This document shows, one piece after another, positions 1 through 5,696 of a stretch of 7,689 nucleotides of DNA. Source of the stretch: CAZPZZ01 sp964591245 (GTDB lineage: Bacteria; Acidobacteriota; Vicinamibacteria; Vicinamibacterales; UBA8438); assembly GCA_964591245.1 (NCBI GenBank), contig CAZPZZ010000173.1, positions 1-7,689 on the forward strand, in the 5' to 3' direction. Both the position numbers and the translations under genes were made by a program. The first letter of the stretch is position 1; the number at the start of each line of letters is the position of its first letter. The notes beneath the pieces are model-generated. The model saw only the letters and a list, made by a program, of their open reading frames with translations. It did not search any database and was not told the origin of the DNA.

Positions 1-53
1 TCACGCCTAACGGTTTTCAAGACCGCCGCCTTCAACCACTCGGCCATCCCTCC
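1..53 (-). tRNA. tRNA-Ser(UGA), 3' part cut by window edge
   Basis: Read on the minus strand, the 5' end is an acceptor strand GGAGGGA (from position 53), then TG, a D-arm of the form GCCGAGTGGTTGAAGGC, and an anticodon stem-loop with loop CTTGAAA. The anticodon is TGA (plus-strand positions 17-19), which reads UCA and probably other UCN serine codons. The stem GCGGT/ACCGT closes with one G-U wobble. The sequence after it (TAGGCGTGA) is the start of the long variable arm typical of class II tRNAs such as tRNA-Ser. The T-arm and 3' acceptor strand lie beyond the left edge. It sits 17 nt downstream of serS on the same strand, so co-transcription is likely. Confidence 0.95.
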
Positions 54-70
54 GTTGGTACGATGGATCG

Positions 71-1357
71 TCAGCCCGGCGCAATTACCTCCAAGCCGCG
101 CACGTAAGGCCGTAACGCGTCTGGGACGATGACTGAACCATCGGCCTGCTGATAATTCTCGATGATCGCGATGAGCGTGCGACCGACAGCAAGGCCGGAG
201 CCGTTCAAGGTGTGGACGTGCTCGGCCTTCCCTTTCCCTTCAGGCCGGAACTTGATGTTCGCGCGACGCGCCTGAAACGCCTCCGTGTTGCTGCAGGACG
301 AAATCTCCCGATATTTCTGTTGTCCGGGCAGCCATACCTCAAGATCGTACGTCTTCGACGCGGCGAATCCCATGTCCCCCGTGCTGAGCACCACGGTGCG
401 ATAGGGCAACCCGAGCCGTTGCAGCACCGTCTCAGCGTGTCCCGTCAGAGTCTCCAGCATCTCGTACGACTGGTCCGGACGAGTCAGCGCCACGAGTTCA
501 ACCTTGTCGAATTGATGCTGTCGGATGAGACCGCGAACATCCGAGCCATAGGATCCCGCCTCGCTGCGGAAGCACGGCGTGTACGCAGTGTACCGCAGCG
601 GTAAATCCGCTGCGGCGAGGATCTCCCCACGGTGCAAATTCGCGAGCGGCACTTCGGCCGTCGGGATCAGAAACAAATCCCAATCATCCGCGACCTTGAA
701 CAGATCCGCTTGAAACTTGGGTAATTGCCCGGTGCCCATCAACGAGTCGGTATTGGCCAGAAACGGCGGAGCCACCTCAAGATATCCATGCTCACCGGTA
801 TGCAGGTCGAGCATGAAGTCGATCAGCCCACGGGCCAGCCGAGCCCCGGCTCCCATGAGTACCGTGAAACGGGCCCCGGCCAACTTGACCCCTCGCTCGA
901 AATCAATGATTCCCAGCGCCGGACCCAGATCCCAATGCGCCCGAGCCTCAAAGGCCAATGCCGGTGGCGTGCCATGGCGTCGAACCTCTACATTTTCGGC
1001 CTCGCTCGAACCCACCGGTACGGTCTCGTGAGCCAGATTGGGCAGTTTCAGCAGGATCGCATTCCGCTGGCCTTCAATCTCGTCGAGACTCCGTTGCTGA
1101 GTCTCGATCGTCGTGGTGTGCTCCTGGCTGGCTGCCAGCAGCGCCTCCGCGGGGACACCGGCGCGCTTCGCCTTGCCGATCTGCCCTCCGAGTTCCTTCT
1201 TCGCGCGCCGTGCTTCCTCAAGTACGGGGATGACGCGCCGGCGCTCAGCGTCCAGTGTCTGGAGCGAGTGAACCAGGTCGTCCAGACCGGAACCACGCTG
1301 TGCCAGTCGTGCCGCAACCTCCGAAACATCTTCACGAAACAGAGCCGGATCCAACAT
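71..1357 (-). CDS. serS: Seryl-tRNA synthetase
   Basis: Cytoplasmic class II aminoacyl-tRNA synthetase that activates serine with ATP and charges tRNA-Ser (and tRNA-Sec where present). From this start the protein is 428 aa, the usual bacterial SerRS length. Residues about 1-105 form the N-terminal antiparallel coiled-coil arm that grips the long variable arm of tRNA-Ser (charged, heptad-like, with AKKELGGQIGKAKR). The catalytic domain follows: motif 1 region around 182-197, the serine-binding TAE loop in IPTAEVPL (about 231-238), motif 2 with CFRSEAGSYGSDVRGLIRQHQF (shown in part: CFRSEAG and RQHQFDKVE, 262-289), and motif 3 LNGSGLAVGRTLIAI (about 384-398). The start was chosen because SerRS proteins commonly begin MLDP. 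In-frame ATGs at 1360 and 1366 would add one or three residues, and no strong Shine-Dalgarno separates them. The neighbouring tRNA-Ser suggests a shared transcript. Confidence 0.97.
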   Translation of the reverse strand: MLDPALFREDVSEVAARLAQRGSGLDDLVHSLQTLDAERRRVIPVLEEARRAKKELGGQIGKAKRAGVPAEALLAASQEHTTTIETQQRSLDEIEGQRNAILLKLPNLAHETVPVGSSEAENVEVRRHGTPPALAFEARAHWDLGPALGIIDFERGVKLAGARFTVLMGAGARLARGLIDFMLDLHTGEHGYLEVAPPFLANTDSLMGTGQLPKFQADLFKVADDWDLFLIPTAEVPLANLHRGEILAAADLPLRYTAYTPCFRSEAGSYGSDVRGLIRQHQFDKVELVALTRPDQSYEMLETLTGHAETVLQRLGLPYRTVVLSTGDMGFAASKTYDLEVWLPGQQKYREISSCSNTEAFQARRANIKFRPEGKGKAEHVHTLNGSGLAVGRTLIAIIENYQQADGSVIVPDALRPYVRGLEVIAPG

Positions 1358-1446
1358 CATTTTCATTCTACCCGCGTTGCTCGCCGTCTTCACTCCTCTT
1401 CCCAGTCCCATGGAACGTATCTGACCAACGACTCCACAGGCTGAGG

Positions 1447-1459
1447 CCAGTCGAACTGG
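1447..1459. promoter_or_regulatory. Small inverted repeat (operator-like) between serS and galU
   Basis: A perfect inverted repeat, CCAGT-CGA-ACTGG, lies in the divergent serS/galU spacer. Its right arm overlaps the TGG of the extended -10 element proposed for galU. A protein bound there would cover the galU promoter. The arms are only 5 bp, so chance is a real possibility and no regulator is identified. Confidence 0.3.
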
Positions 1460-1465
1460 TATCAT
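1457..1465 (+). promoter_or_regulatory. Extended -10 promoter element for galU (leaderless start)
   Basis: TGGTATCAT matches the extended -10 consensus (TGN then TATAAT) with one mismatch in the hexamer. No convincing -35 lies 16-18 bp upstream, which an extended -10 can tolerate. The last T at 1465 as position -7 puts the transcript start at about 1472-1473, exactly on the ATG at 1473. There is no Shine-Dalgarno sequence before either candidate ATG, which fits a leaderless message. Confidence 0.5.
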
Positions 1466-1472
1466 GCGCGCC

Positions 1473-2384
1473 ATGACTGCGTCCGAACGCGTTCGCAAAG
1501 TAGTCTTTCCGGCGGGCGGCCTGGGTACCCGTATCCTGCCGGCTACGGCCGTGCTGCCGAAAGAGCTACTGCCGATCGTCGACAAACCGCTCATCCAATA
1601 TGGTGTGGAAGAAGCGGCAGAATCAGGACTCTCACGGGTCATCCTGGTGAACAATCCCACGAAAACAATCCTCGAAGACCACTTCACATCTCACAGCGAA
1701 CTGCAGGAAGTTCTAGAACGGCGTGGCAAAGCGGCACTTCTCGCCAGCCTGAGAGACCTAGCCCTGCGGATCGAGCTCTCCACCGTCTATCAGAACGAAC
1801 CGCATGGGCTCGGGCATGCCGTGCTACTCAGCCGCAACCTCGTAGGCGACGAACCGTTCGCCGTTGTGCTGAGCGACGACATCATCGACGCCGACCCGCC
1901 GGCCTTGCGCCAGATGCTCACCGTCTTCGACAAGGTCAACGGTCCGGTCTTACTCGTCGAACGGGTACCGCGGGAAGCGGTGCAGCGCTACGGAATCATC
2001 GATGGAGAAGCGCTGGGCGATCGAGTCTTTCGCGTGAATGACCTGATCGAAAAACCCTCGCCGAACGAAGCCCCCTCGGATCTCGCTATCGTGGGTAGAT
2101 ATGTTCTGACCCCTGATGTTTTTCCGGCCCTGGACCAGACCGGCCGCGACGCCGGAGGCGAAATACAGCTCACCGACGGCCTCAGGCGGCTCCTGCAGAC
2201 CAGACCGCTCCATGCCGTGGAACTCGACGGCGTACGACACGACGCGGGTACGAAACCGGGGTACCTTCGGGCTATCCTCTATTTTGCGTCCACGCATCCA
2301 GAACTCAAGGATGACGTGAAGGCCATGATCCGTTCCATTCTGGATGGCCCTTCCCGGGGTCCGGGCACAGGGGTCCCCGCTTGA
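1473..2384 (+). CDS. galU: UTP-glucose-1-phosphate uridylyltransferase (GalU family)
   Basis: Makes UDP-glucose from UTP and glucose-1-phosphate in the cytoplasm, supplying exopolysaccharide, LPS and trehalose/glycogen pathways. The 303-aa length from this start fits the family. The nucleotide-binding signature is near the N-terminus (PAGGLGTRILPA, 13-24), followed by PKELLPIVDKPLIQYG with the catalytic-type lysine (K30). Further matches are GLGHAV, VLSDDIID (the Asp-containing metal/sugar-phosphate site), IEKPSP, APSDLAIVGRYVL and EIQLTDGL. Departures from the usual pattern: PAAG is PAGG, the lysine of ATKA is replaced (ATAV), and the conserved GDEIQLTD is GGEIQLTD. The overall fold and most active-site motifs remain, so GalU is the best call; a related sugar-nucleotidyltransferase with altered specificity is the alternative. 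The start at 1473 fits a leaderless promoter; the ATG at 1464 would add three residues. The gene diverges from serS and converges on the FmdB-type gene, 24 nt away. Confidence 0.9.
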   Translation: MTASERVRKVVFPAGGLGTRILPATAVLPKELLPIVDKPLIQYGVEEAAESGLSRVILVNNPTKTILEDHFTSHSELQEVLERRGKAALLASLRDLALRIELSTVYQNEPHGLGHAVLLSRNLVGDEPFAVVLSDDIIDADPPALRQMLTVFDKVNGPVLLVERVPREAVQRYGIIDGEALGDRVFRVNDLIEKPSPNEAPSDLAIVGRYVLTPDVFPALDQTGRDAGGEIQLTDGLRRLLQTRPLHAVELDGVRHDAGTKPGYLRAILYFASTHPELKDDVKAMIRSILDGPSRGPGTGVPA

Positions 2385-2388
2385 ACCG

Positions 2389-2407
2389 ACCACGCCTCTT
2401 CGGTGGT
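2389..2407. terminator. Weak hairpin between convergent galU and FmdB-type gene
   Basis: ACCAC and GTGGT form a 5-bp stem with a 9-nt loop inside the 24-nt gap between the two convergent stop codons. An alternative pairing, CCGA with TCGG, overlaps it. Neither strand has a clear T-tract after it, so this is a weak candidate for a shared bidirectional terminator. Confidence 0.25.
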
Positions 2408-2408
2408 A

Positions 2409-2744
2409 TTACGACTTCACGGCAGCTTTGGAGGGTTTCGAATTGGCCGATGGTGCTGGGGATTCCGACGTCTTCGCATCACCCTTCGCCTTGGTCGAAT
2501 CCTTTTTCGCGTTACCGGATGACGCTGCGTCATCGGTTGCCGTACCGGATGACCCTTTCTTGTCCTGACGAGCGTAGTCGGTCACGTACCACCCGGTACC
2601 CTTGAATTGGATAGCCGGTGAAGACACCAATTTCTGCACCGACCCCTCACACTTCGGACAGGTTGTCACGAGAGGATCGGAGAACCGCTGAATCTGCTCG
2701 AAGCGATACGCGCACGCATCACATTGATATTCGTAAAGTGGCAT
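2409..2744 (-). CDS. FmdB-type zinc-ribbon protein
   Basis: A 111-aa protein starting MPLYEYQC. Its first about 35 residues form a zinc ribbon with four cysteines in two CxxC knuckles (C8/C11 and C29/C32). The segment FKGTGWYVTDYA (48-59) is the conserved sequence that follows the ribbon in this family. From about residue 62 the tail is rich in Ser, Ala, Lys, Asp and Pro and is probably disordered. The family was named after FmdB, a putative regulator of formamidase in Methylophilus, but most members, including this one, have no proven function. It lies 38 nt downstream of the DUF885 gene on the same strand, so an operon is plausible. The gap contains a small hairpin (CCGTC/GACGG, 2765-2778) and no strong Shine-Dalgarno sequence. 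The family call is firm; the role is unknown. Confidence 0.9.
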   Translation of the reverse strand: MPLYEYQCDACAYRFEQIQRFSDPLVTTCPKCEGSVQKLVSSPAIQFKGTGWYVTDYARQDKKGSSGTATDDAASSGNAKKDSTKAKGDAKTSESPAPSANSKPSKAAVKS

Positions 2745-2782
2745 GACCCAAACTCACATCGTAGCCGTCGCCGGACGGGGCC

Positions 2783-4444
2783 TCATTCAAGAAGGTCGTC
2801 TCCGGTGTCCCCAAGCAGAAGTGTCCGATGCAGCCACATCGGCACCGCACCTTGGCCAAGTAAGCGATCATGGAACGACTTGAGCGAGAAGGCAGCACCT
2901 TCGCGGGCCTCAAGGTCCGCACGTAGCTTGAGCAACATGAGCCGCCCAGCGGAATTCAGAACATAGGAGCGGTCAAAGGTGCCCCGCTCTGCCTCCCGAC
3001 GCGCGCTGGCCTCCCCAAGGTACGCCTCCTCGCAGAAGAAACGGACTCCCTGTTCGACAGACAAGTCCTCCACGTGCAGCCGGATCCCAACGATCATCCG
3101 GCACAAGCGCACGAGCGATTCGGCGAGTTGACCAAGTTCGAGTGTGTCGTCCTCTCGAGCCAGACCAGCCCCAATGACCATCTCCTCGCAGTAATGGGCC
3201 CACCCTTCCACAAACAAAGCCGACGCGAAGAGGTTGGAACGGCGCAGCTTACCATCAAGGTGCCGCTGCTGGCCGAGCCGTACGTGATGCCCAGGGAAAA
3301 CCTCATGGACCGACATCGAGGACAAGGACGCCAGGTTGAGATCACGGAGATGCTCTTCAGACCGCTCGGGCTCCCAGGCAGGCTCGACATCCGTCACGCA
3401 GTAACACGCCGGCAGAGACTTGGGCTCAAACGGTCCGGGCGCCCACAGGCGGGCGGACATTCCTCGGTGAGACTCCGGCGTGGACACGACCCGGATGTCG
3501 CTGTCTTCAGGCAGGGTCACAATCGCATTCCGCTCGATGAACGCGACCAAGTGGGCAAGTCGATCGTGCGCGGTTTTCACAACCTCACCGGGAGCAGGGT
3601 GCCGCATCTGCATCTGCTCCCAGGCTTCTGCTGGTTCGGACTTTGGGAACGCAGACTGAGCCACCTCACGAAAACGTTCCTGCGTCCGCCCGAGTTCACG
3701 TTCGGCAATCGCCAACAATTGCTCTGTGCCGAGCGCTATCCCATCCTGATGGCGCAATCGCCCCTCAAAACGGTCTGCACCCAACCGGAAGCTCGCCCGG
3801 CTGCGCGGTGCGTGAATCTCCCTCAACCCTGTCGTGTATTGGCGAATTGCATCTGACGCCACGGTCGCCGCGTCAGCAAGATCGCCGAGCAAATGCATGT
3901 CTTCGAGTTGTCTGAACGCTCGGGGAAGACCGCGCTCGATAAAGGTGACGACGCTGTCAAATGTCTCCGCGCCGATCTTCACGAGTATCCCTGGCGGATG
4001 CTCGATATTCGCTTCGGCAGCTTCCAAGAGCCGAGGCGTCTGCCGCAGCTTCGACACGACGCGTCGGGCCCGTTCCTCAACCGGCGCATAGTCGAAAATC
4101 GTCTGCCCGGCCAGCGACGTCGCCAACAGATCTGCGTAATGCTGCGGATCGTGCTCCCACGAACGTATTTCCTCGAGGTCGAACAACCGTCCGCGGATAT
4201 GGTCGGCCAGCATACGCCGCTCAAGCTGCTCCTCGGCAGTCAAGCTACGTGTCGAGATCCGGTCGAGACGTCTGGCGAATCCCCCCAACTCCCGGGCTTG
4301 TGACTCTACAGCCGGACGGGCCAGGTCCTCCAGCAGGTCGTCGTGCGCATGCATCCCGTCACCTGACGCAGCCGTCGGCGAACTCTCGTAGAGGAAGTCC
4401 AGATACTCGTCGATGAAATGGGACAACGGTTCCGAGGTGTGCAT
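2783..4444 (-). CDS. DUF885 family protein, probable metallopeptidase
   Basis: A 553-aa protein matching the DUF885 family, whose members resemble zinc carboxypeptidases/oligopeptidases of mostly unknown substrate. The family's diagnostic motifs are intact: HEVFPGHH (380-387, probable zinc-binding and catalytic residues) and EGWAHYCEE (413-421, carrying the likely third ligand Glu). The rest is mainly charged and helical, with an N-terminal half of DUF885 type (YLDFLYESSP at 14-23). There is no signal peptide or membrane segment, so a cytoplasmic location is inferred. The start at 4444 was chosen because family similarity begins there; the open frame continues upstream but would run into the oppositely oriented rsmI. 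GGGAG lies about 14 nt upstream, a poorly spaced Shine-Dalgarno. The gene is divergent from rsmI across a 126-nt spacer and is followed by the FmdB-type gene. Peptidase activity is inferred from the motifs only. Confidence 0.88.
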   Translation of the reverse strand: MHTSEPLSHFIDEYLDFLYESSPTAASGDGMHAHDDLLEDLARPAVESQARELGGFARRLDRISTRSLTAEEQLERRMLADHIRGRLFDLEEIRSWEHDPQHYADLLATSLAGQTIFDYAPVEERARRVVSKLRQTPRLLEAAEANIEHPPGILVKIGAETFDSVVTFIERGLPRAFRQLEDMHLLGDLADAATVASDAIRQYTTGLREIHAPRSRASFRLGADRFEGRLRHQDGIALGTEQLLAIAERELGRTQERFREVAQSAFPKSEPAEAWEQMQMRHPAPGEVVKTAHDRLAHLVAFIERNAIVTLPEDSDIRVVSTPESHRGMSARLWAPGPFEPKSLPACYCVTDVEPAWEPERSEEHLRDLNLASLSSMSVHEVFPGHHVRLGQQRHLDGKLRRSNLFASALFVEGWAHYCEEMVIGAGLAREDDTLELGQLAESLVRLCRMIVGIRLHVEDLSVEQGVRFFCEEAYLGEASARREAERGTFDRSYVLNSAGRLMLLKLRADLEAREGAAFSLKSFHDRLLGQGAVPMWLHRTLLLGDTGDDLLE

Positions 4445-4510
4445 AGGTGTCGAGCGAGCTCCCGTGGTACGAAAGATCGTGGCCGGACACAGCCGGTACA
4501 ATTCCTTGAA

Positions 4511-4519
4511 TGTTACAAT
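4511..4519 (+). promoter_or_regulatory. Candidate extended -10 promoter for rsmI
   Basis: TGTTACAAT fits TGN plus TATAAT with one mismatch in the hexamer, in a locally AT-rich part of the 126-nt spacer between the divergent DUF885 gene and rsmI. There is no good -35 at the standard distance. Transcription would start near 4526, giving a leader of about 45 nt. On the other strand a TAACAT hexamer (plus positions 4510-4515) overlaps it and could serve the DUF885 gene. Confidence 0.35.
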
Positions 4520-4570
4520 ATTGGTTCTACTTACCGTACTGCTTCTCCGTGTATTACCCTTTTGCCGGAC

Positions 4571-5419
4571 ATGTCCGGAACGCTTTACCTGGTCGCCACC
4601 CCGATCGGAAACCTGGAAGACATCACGTTCCGGGCGGTTCGTGTACTTCGGGAAGTACAGCTCATCGCCGCCGAAGACACGCGGCGAACCGGGAAACTCC
4701 TTGCCCACTACGGTATCTCAACCCCGACGGTCAGCTTGCACGACCACAATGAGCGACAACGAACTCCAAGCGTAGTCAAACGTCTGCTCGCAGGCGACTC
4801 AGTCGCGGTCGTGTCCGACGCCGGTACCCCGTTGGTATCTGATCCCGGACTGCATCTCCTTCGTCAATCTCTTGACGCGAACATCCCCGTCGTCCCTATC
4901 CCAGGTCCATCAGCAGTTCTGACAGCTCTCATCTCTTCTGGGGCCCCCATGCAGAGCTTCACGTACGTCGGATTTCCGCCGTCTCGGTTAAATGACAGAA
5001 AAAAGTGGTGCCAGAAGTGGTCTACCGCGGAACAGACACTTGTCTTCTTCGAATCTCCCCACCGCTTGCTAACCACCCTGAAACTCATGCGCGAGTACTG
5101 GGGTGACCGCCGCCTCGCACTCGGCCGAGAGCTAACAAAGATACATGAAGAGTTTTCCATTAGGTTTATTTCGGAGTTCATTGAAGCCATCGCTGGATCG
5201 GCTCGCGCTCCTCGGGGGGAGTACACCGGGGTCGTGTGGCCATCACTGGAGCCGAAAGACACACCACGAGAACCTCCAATGGGGAAAGAACTCATCCAAG
5301 AATTATGTCATATGACAGAAAATAAAGGATCTAGAAAGGATGCGATAAAGCAATTAGCCTCTCGGTATGGTTTGACCAATAGAGCGATGTATACAGCGAT
5401 CGAAGATGCTAAAAAATAG
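4571..5419 (+). CDS. rsmI: 16S rRNA (cytidine(1402)-2'-O)-methyltransferase RsmI
   Basis: Uses S-adenosylmethionine to methylate the ribose of C1402 in 16S rRNA, which helps decoding fidelity at the P site. The 282-aa length is typical. The SAM-binding tetrapyrrole-methylase-type fold is clear: LVATPIGNLEDIT (7-19), AEDTRRTGKLL (34-44), VSDAGTPLVSDPG (81-93), PIPGPSAVLTAL (109-120), FESPHRL (160-166), ELTKIHEE (187-194) and RGEYTGVV (215-222). The C-terminus (about 235-282) is the small helical domain usual in RsmI. The start is the ATG whose product begins MSGTLYLVATPIG, matching the family; the frame is open further upstream but that part is not family-like. There is no clear Shine-Dalgarno before it. 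The last part of the gene is visibly AT-richer and uses codons such as ATA, TTA and AGA that are scarce in the neighbours. Its last 51 nt are repeated beyond the N gap. Confidence 0.96.
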   Translation: MSGTLYLVATPIGNLEDITFRAVRVLREVQLIAAEDTRRTGKLLAHYGISTPTVSLHDHNERQRTPSVVKRLLAGDSVAVVSDAGTPLVSDPGLHLLRQSLDANIPVVPIPGPSAVLTALISSGAPMQSFTYVGFPPSRLNDRKKWCQKWSTAEQTLVFFESPHRLLTTLKLMREYWGDRRLALGRELTKIHEEFSIRFISEFIEAIAGSARAPRGEYTGVVWPSLEPKDTPREPPMGKELIQELCHMTENKGSRKDAIKQLASRYGLTNRAMYTAIEDAKK

Positions 5420-5485
5420 GTCTATAGAGGTAAAAAATGCGGCCTGGCGTTTACCTCGTCGGCGACCATGGTTTCAATCCCCACC
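5369..5485 (+). repeat. Direct repeat copy 1: rsmI 3' end plus downstream flank
   Basis: This 117-nt segment contains the last 17 codons (including stop) of rsmI and 66 nt of downstream DNA, ending at CCCCACC just before the N gap. It aligns with 5498-5615, with about 13 substitutions and one 1-nt gap by hand count (roughly 88% identity). The first 25 nt are identical. The right end of the repeat coincides with the start of the gap within a few bases. Confidence 0.9.
5427..5457. other. Stem-loop downstream of rsmI (copy 1)
   Basis: GAGGTAAA (5427-5434) and TTTACCTC (5450-5457) form a perfect 8-bp stem with a 15-nt loop, starting 8 nt after the rsmI stop. No T-tract follows it on the plus strand, so it is not a classical intrinsic terminator; it may protect the 3' end or mark a Rho-dependent end. 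In copy 2 the same place can form an imperfect stem (5556-5587) with a G-T wobble and a small internal loop. Confidence 0.4.
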
Positions 5486-5487
5486 CC

Positions 5488-5497
5488 NNNNNNNNNN
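5488..5497. other. Assembly gap (10 Ns)
   Basis: Ten Ns join two contigs. Because diverged copies of one sequence stand on both sides, the true distance and even the correctness of the join are uncertain. Genes could be missing here. Confidence 0.98.
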
Positions 5498-5548
5498 GGT
5501 TTGACCAATAGAGCGATGTATAAATCAATCGAAGACGCCAAAAAATAG
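5498..5548 (+). pseudogene. Partial second copy of the rsmI C-terminus
   Basis: From the first base after the gap, an in-frame stretch encodes GLTNRAMYKSIEDAKK and a TAG stop, against GLTNRAMYTAIEDAKK at the end of the intact rsmI. Two of the five nucleotide differences are synonymous (GAT/GAC, GCT/GCC); the other three change TA to KS. It may be the visible end of a second rsmI allele or paralogue whose start lies in the gap, or a strain variant duplicated by scaffolding. Nothing here shows it is expressed. Confidence 0.55.
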
Positions 5549-5615
5549 GTCAATAGGGGTAAAACGTGGTGGCCTGGCGTTGACCTCATCGGCGACCATG
5601 ATTTCAATCCCCACC
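5498..5615 (+). repeat. Direct repeat copy 2: rsmI 3' end plus downstream flank
   Basis: This 118-nt partner of 5369-5485 starts exactly at the edge of the N gap, so its true left end is unknown. The similarity ends at CCCCACC; after it the sequence is unique and leads directly into the promoter of the next gene. Substitutions are spread over both the coding tail and the non-coding flank. Confidence 0.9.
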
Positions 5616-5623
5616 GCGCCCCC

Positions 5624-5652
5624 TTGACCACATTTTATACGTCTGTTAAGGT
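5624..5652 (+). promoter_or_regulatory. Sigma70-type promoter for the basic-tail TPR gene
   Basis: TTGACC (5624-5629, 5 of 6 to the -35 consensus), a 17-bp spacer, and TAAGGT (5647-5652) preceded by TGT, an extended -10 feature. Transcription would start at about 5659, giving a leader of roughly 38 nt that carries the Shine-Dalgarno site. This is the best-formed promoter in the window, although the -10 hexamer itself is weak. Confidence 0.6.
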
Positions 5653-5685
5653 TTCCCGTCTATCAAGCGCGGAAGCCGAATTCTT

Positions 5686-5691
5686 AAGGAG
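5686..5691 (+). promoter_or_regulatory. Strong ribosome binding site
   Basis: AAGGAG lies 5 nt before the ATG at 5697. It is the clearest Shine-Dalgarno in this window and fixes the start of the downstream gene; the other genes here have weak or no such site. Confidence 0.85.
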
Positions 5692-5696
5692 AACCG

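Noticed and set aside
717..1444. Long plus-strand open frames within serS
   Set aside because: They are antisense shadows of a GC-rich gene; they have no recognisable domains, while the minus strand encodes a complete SerRS.
1358..1687. Long N-terminal extension of SerRS overlapping galU
   Set aside because: SerRS normally starts at MLDP and the extension lies antisense to the clearly coding start of galU.
2765..2778. CCGTC/GACGG hairpin between the DUF885 and FmdB-type genes as a terminator
   Set aside because: The stem is only 5 bp and no T-tract follows on the minus strand, so it is at most a minor leader structure.
4445..4708. Upstream extension of the DUF885 reading frame into the rsmI region
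   Set aside because: The extra 88 residues are not family-like and overlap the 5' part of rsmI on the opposite strand; the family similarity begins near the ATG at 4444.
5471..5485. GTTTCAATCCCCACC, seen twice with one difference, resembles the end of some CRISPR repeats
   Set aside because: Only two copies exist, about 130 nt apart, as part of a longer duplication that includes rsmI coding sequence. There are no spacers and no cas genes.
5422..5631. 69-codon open frame on the minus strand running across the N gap
   Set aside because: It depends on reading through ten Ns of unknown true length, and the two repeat copies are read in different frames, so it is not a real gene as written.
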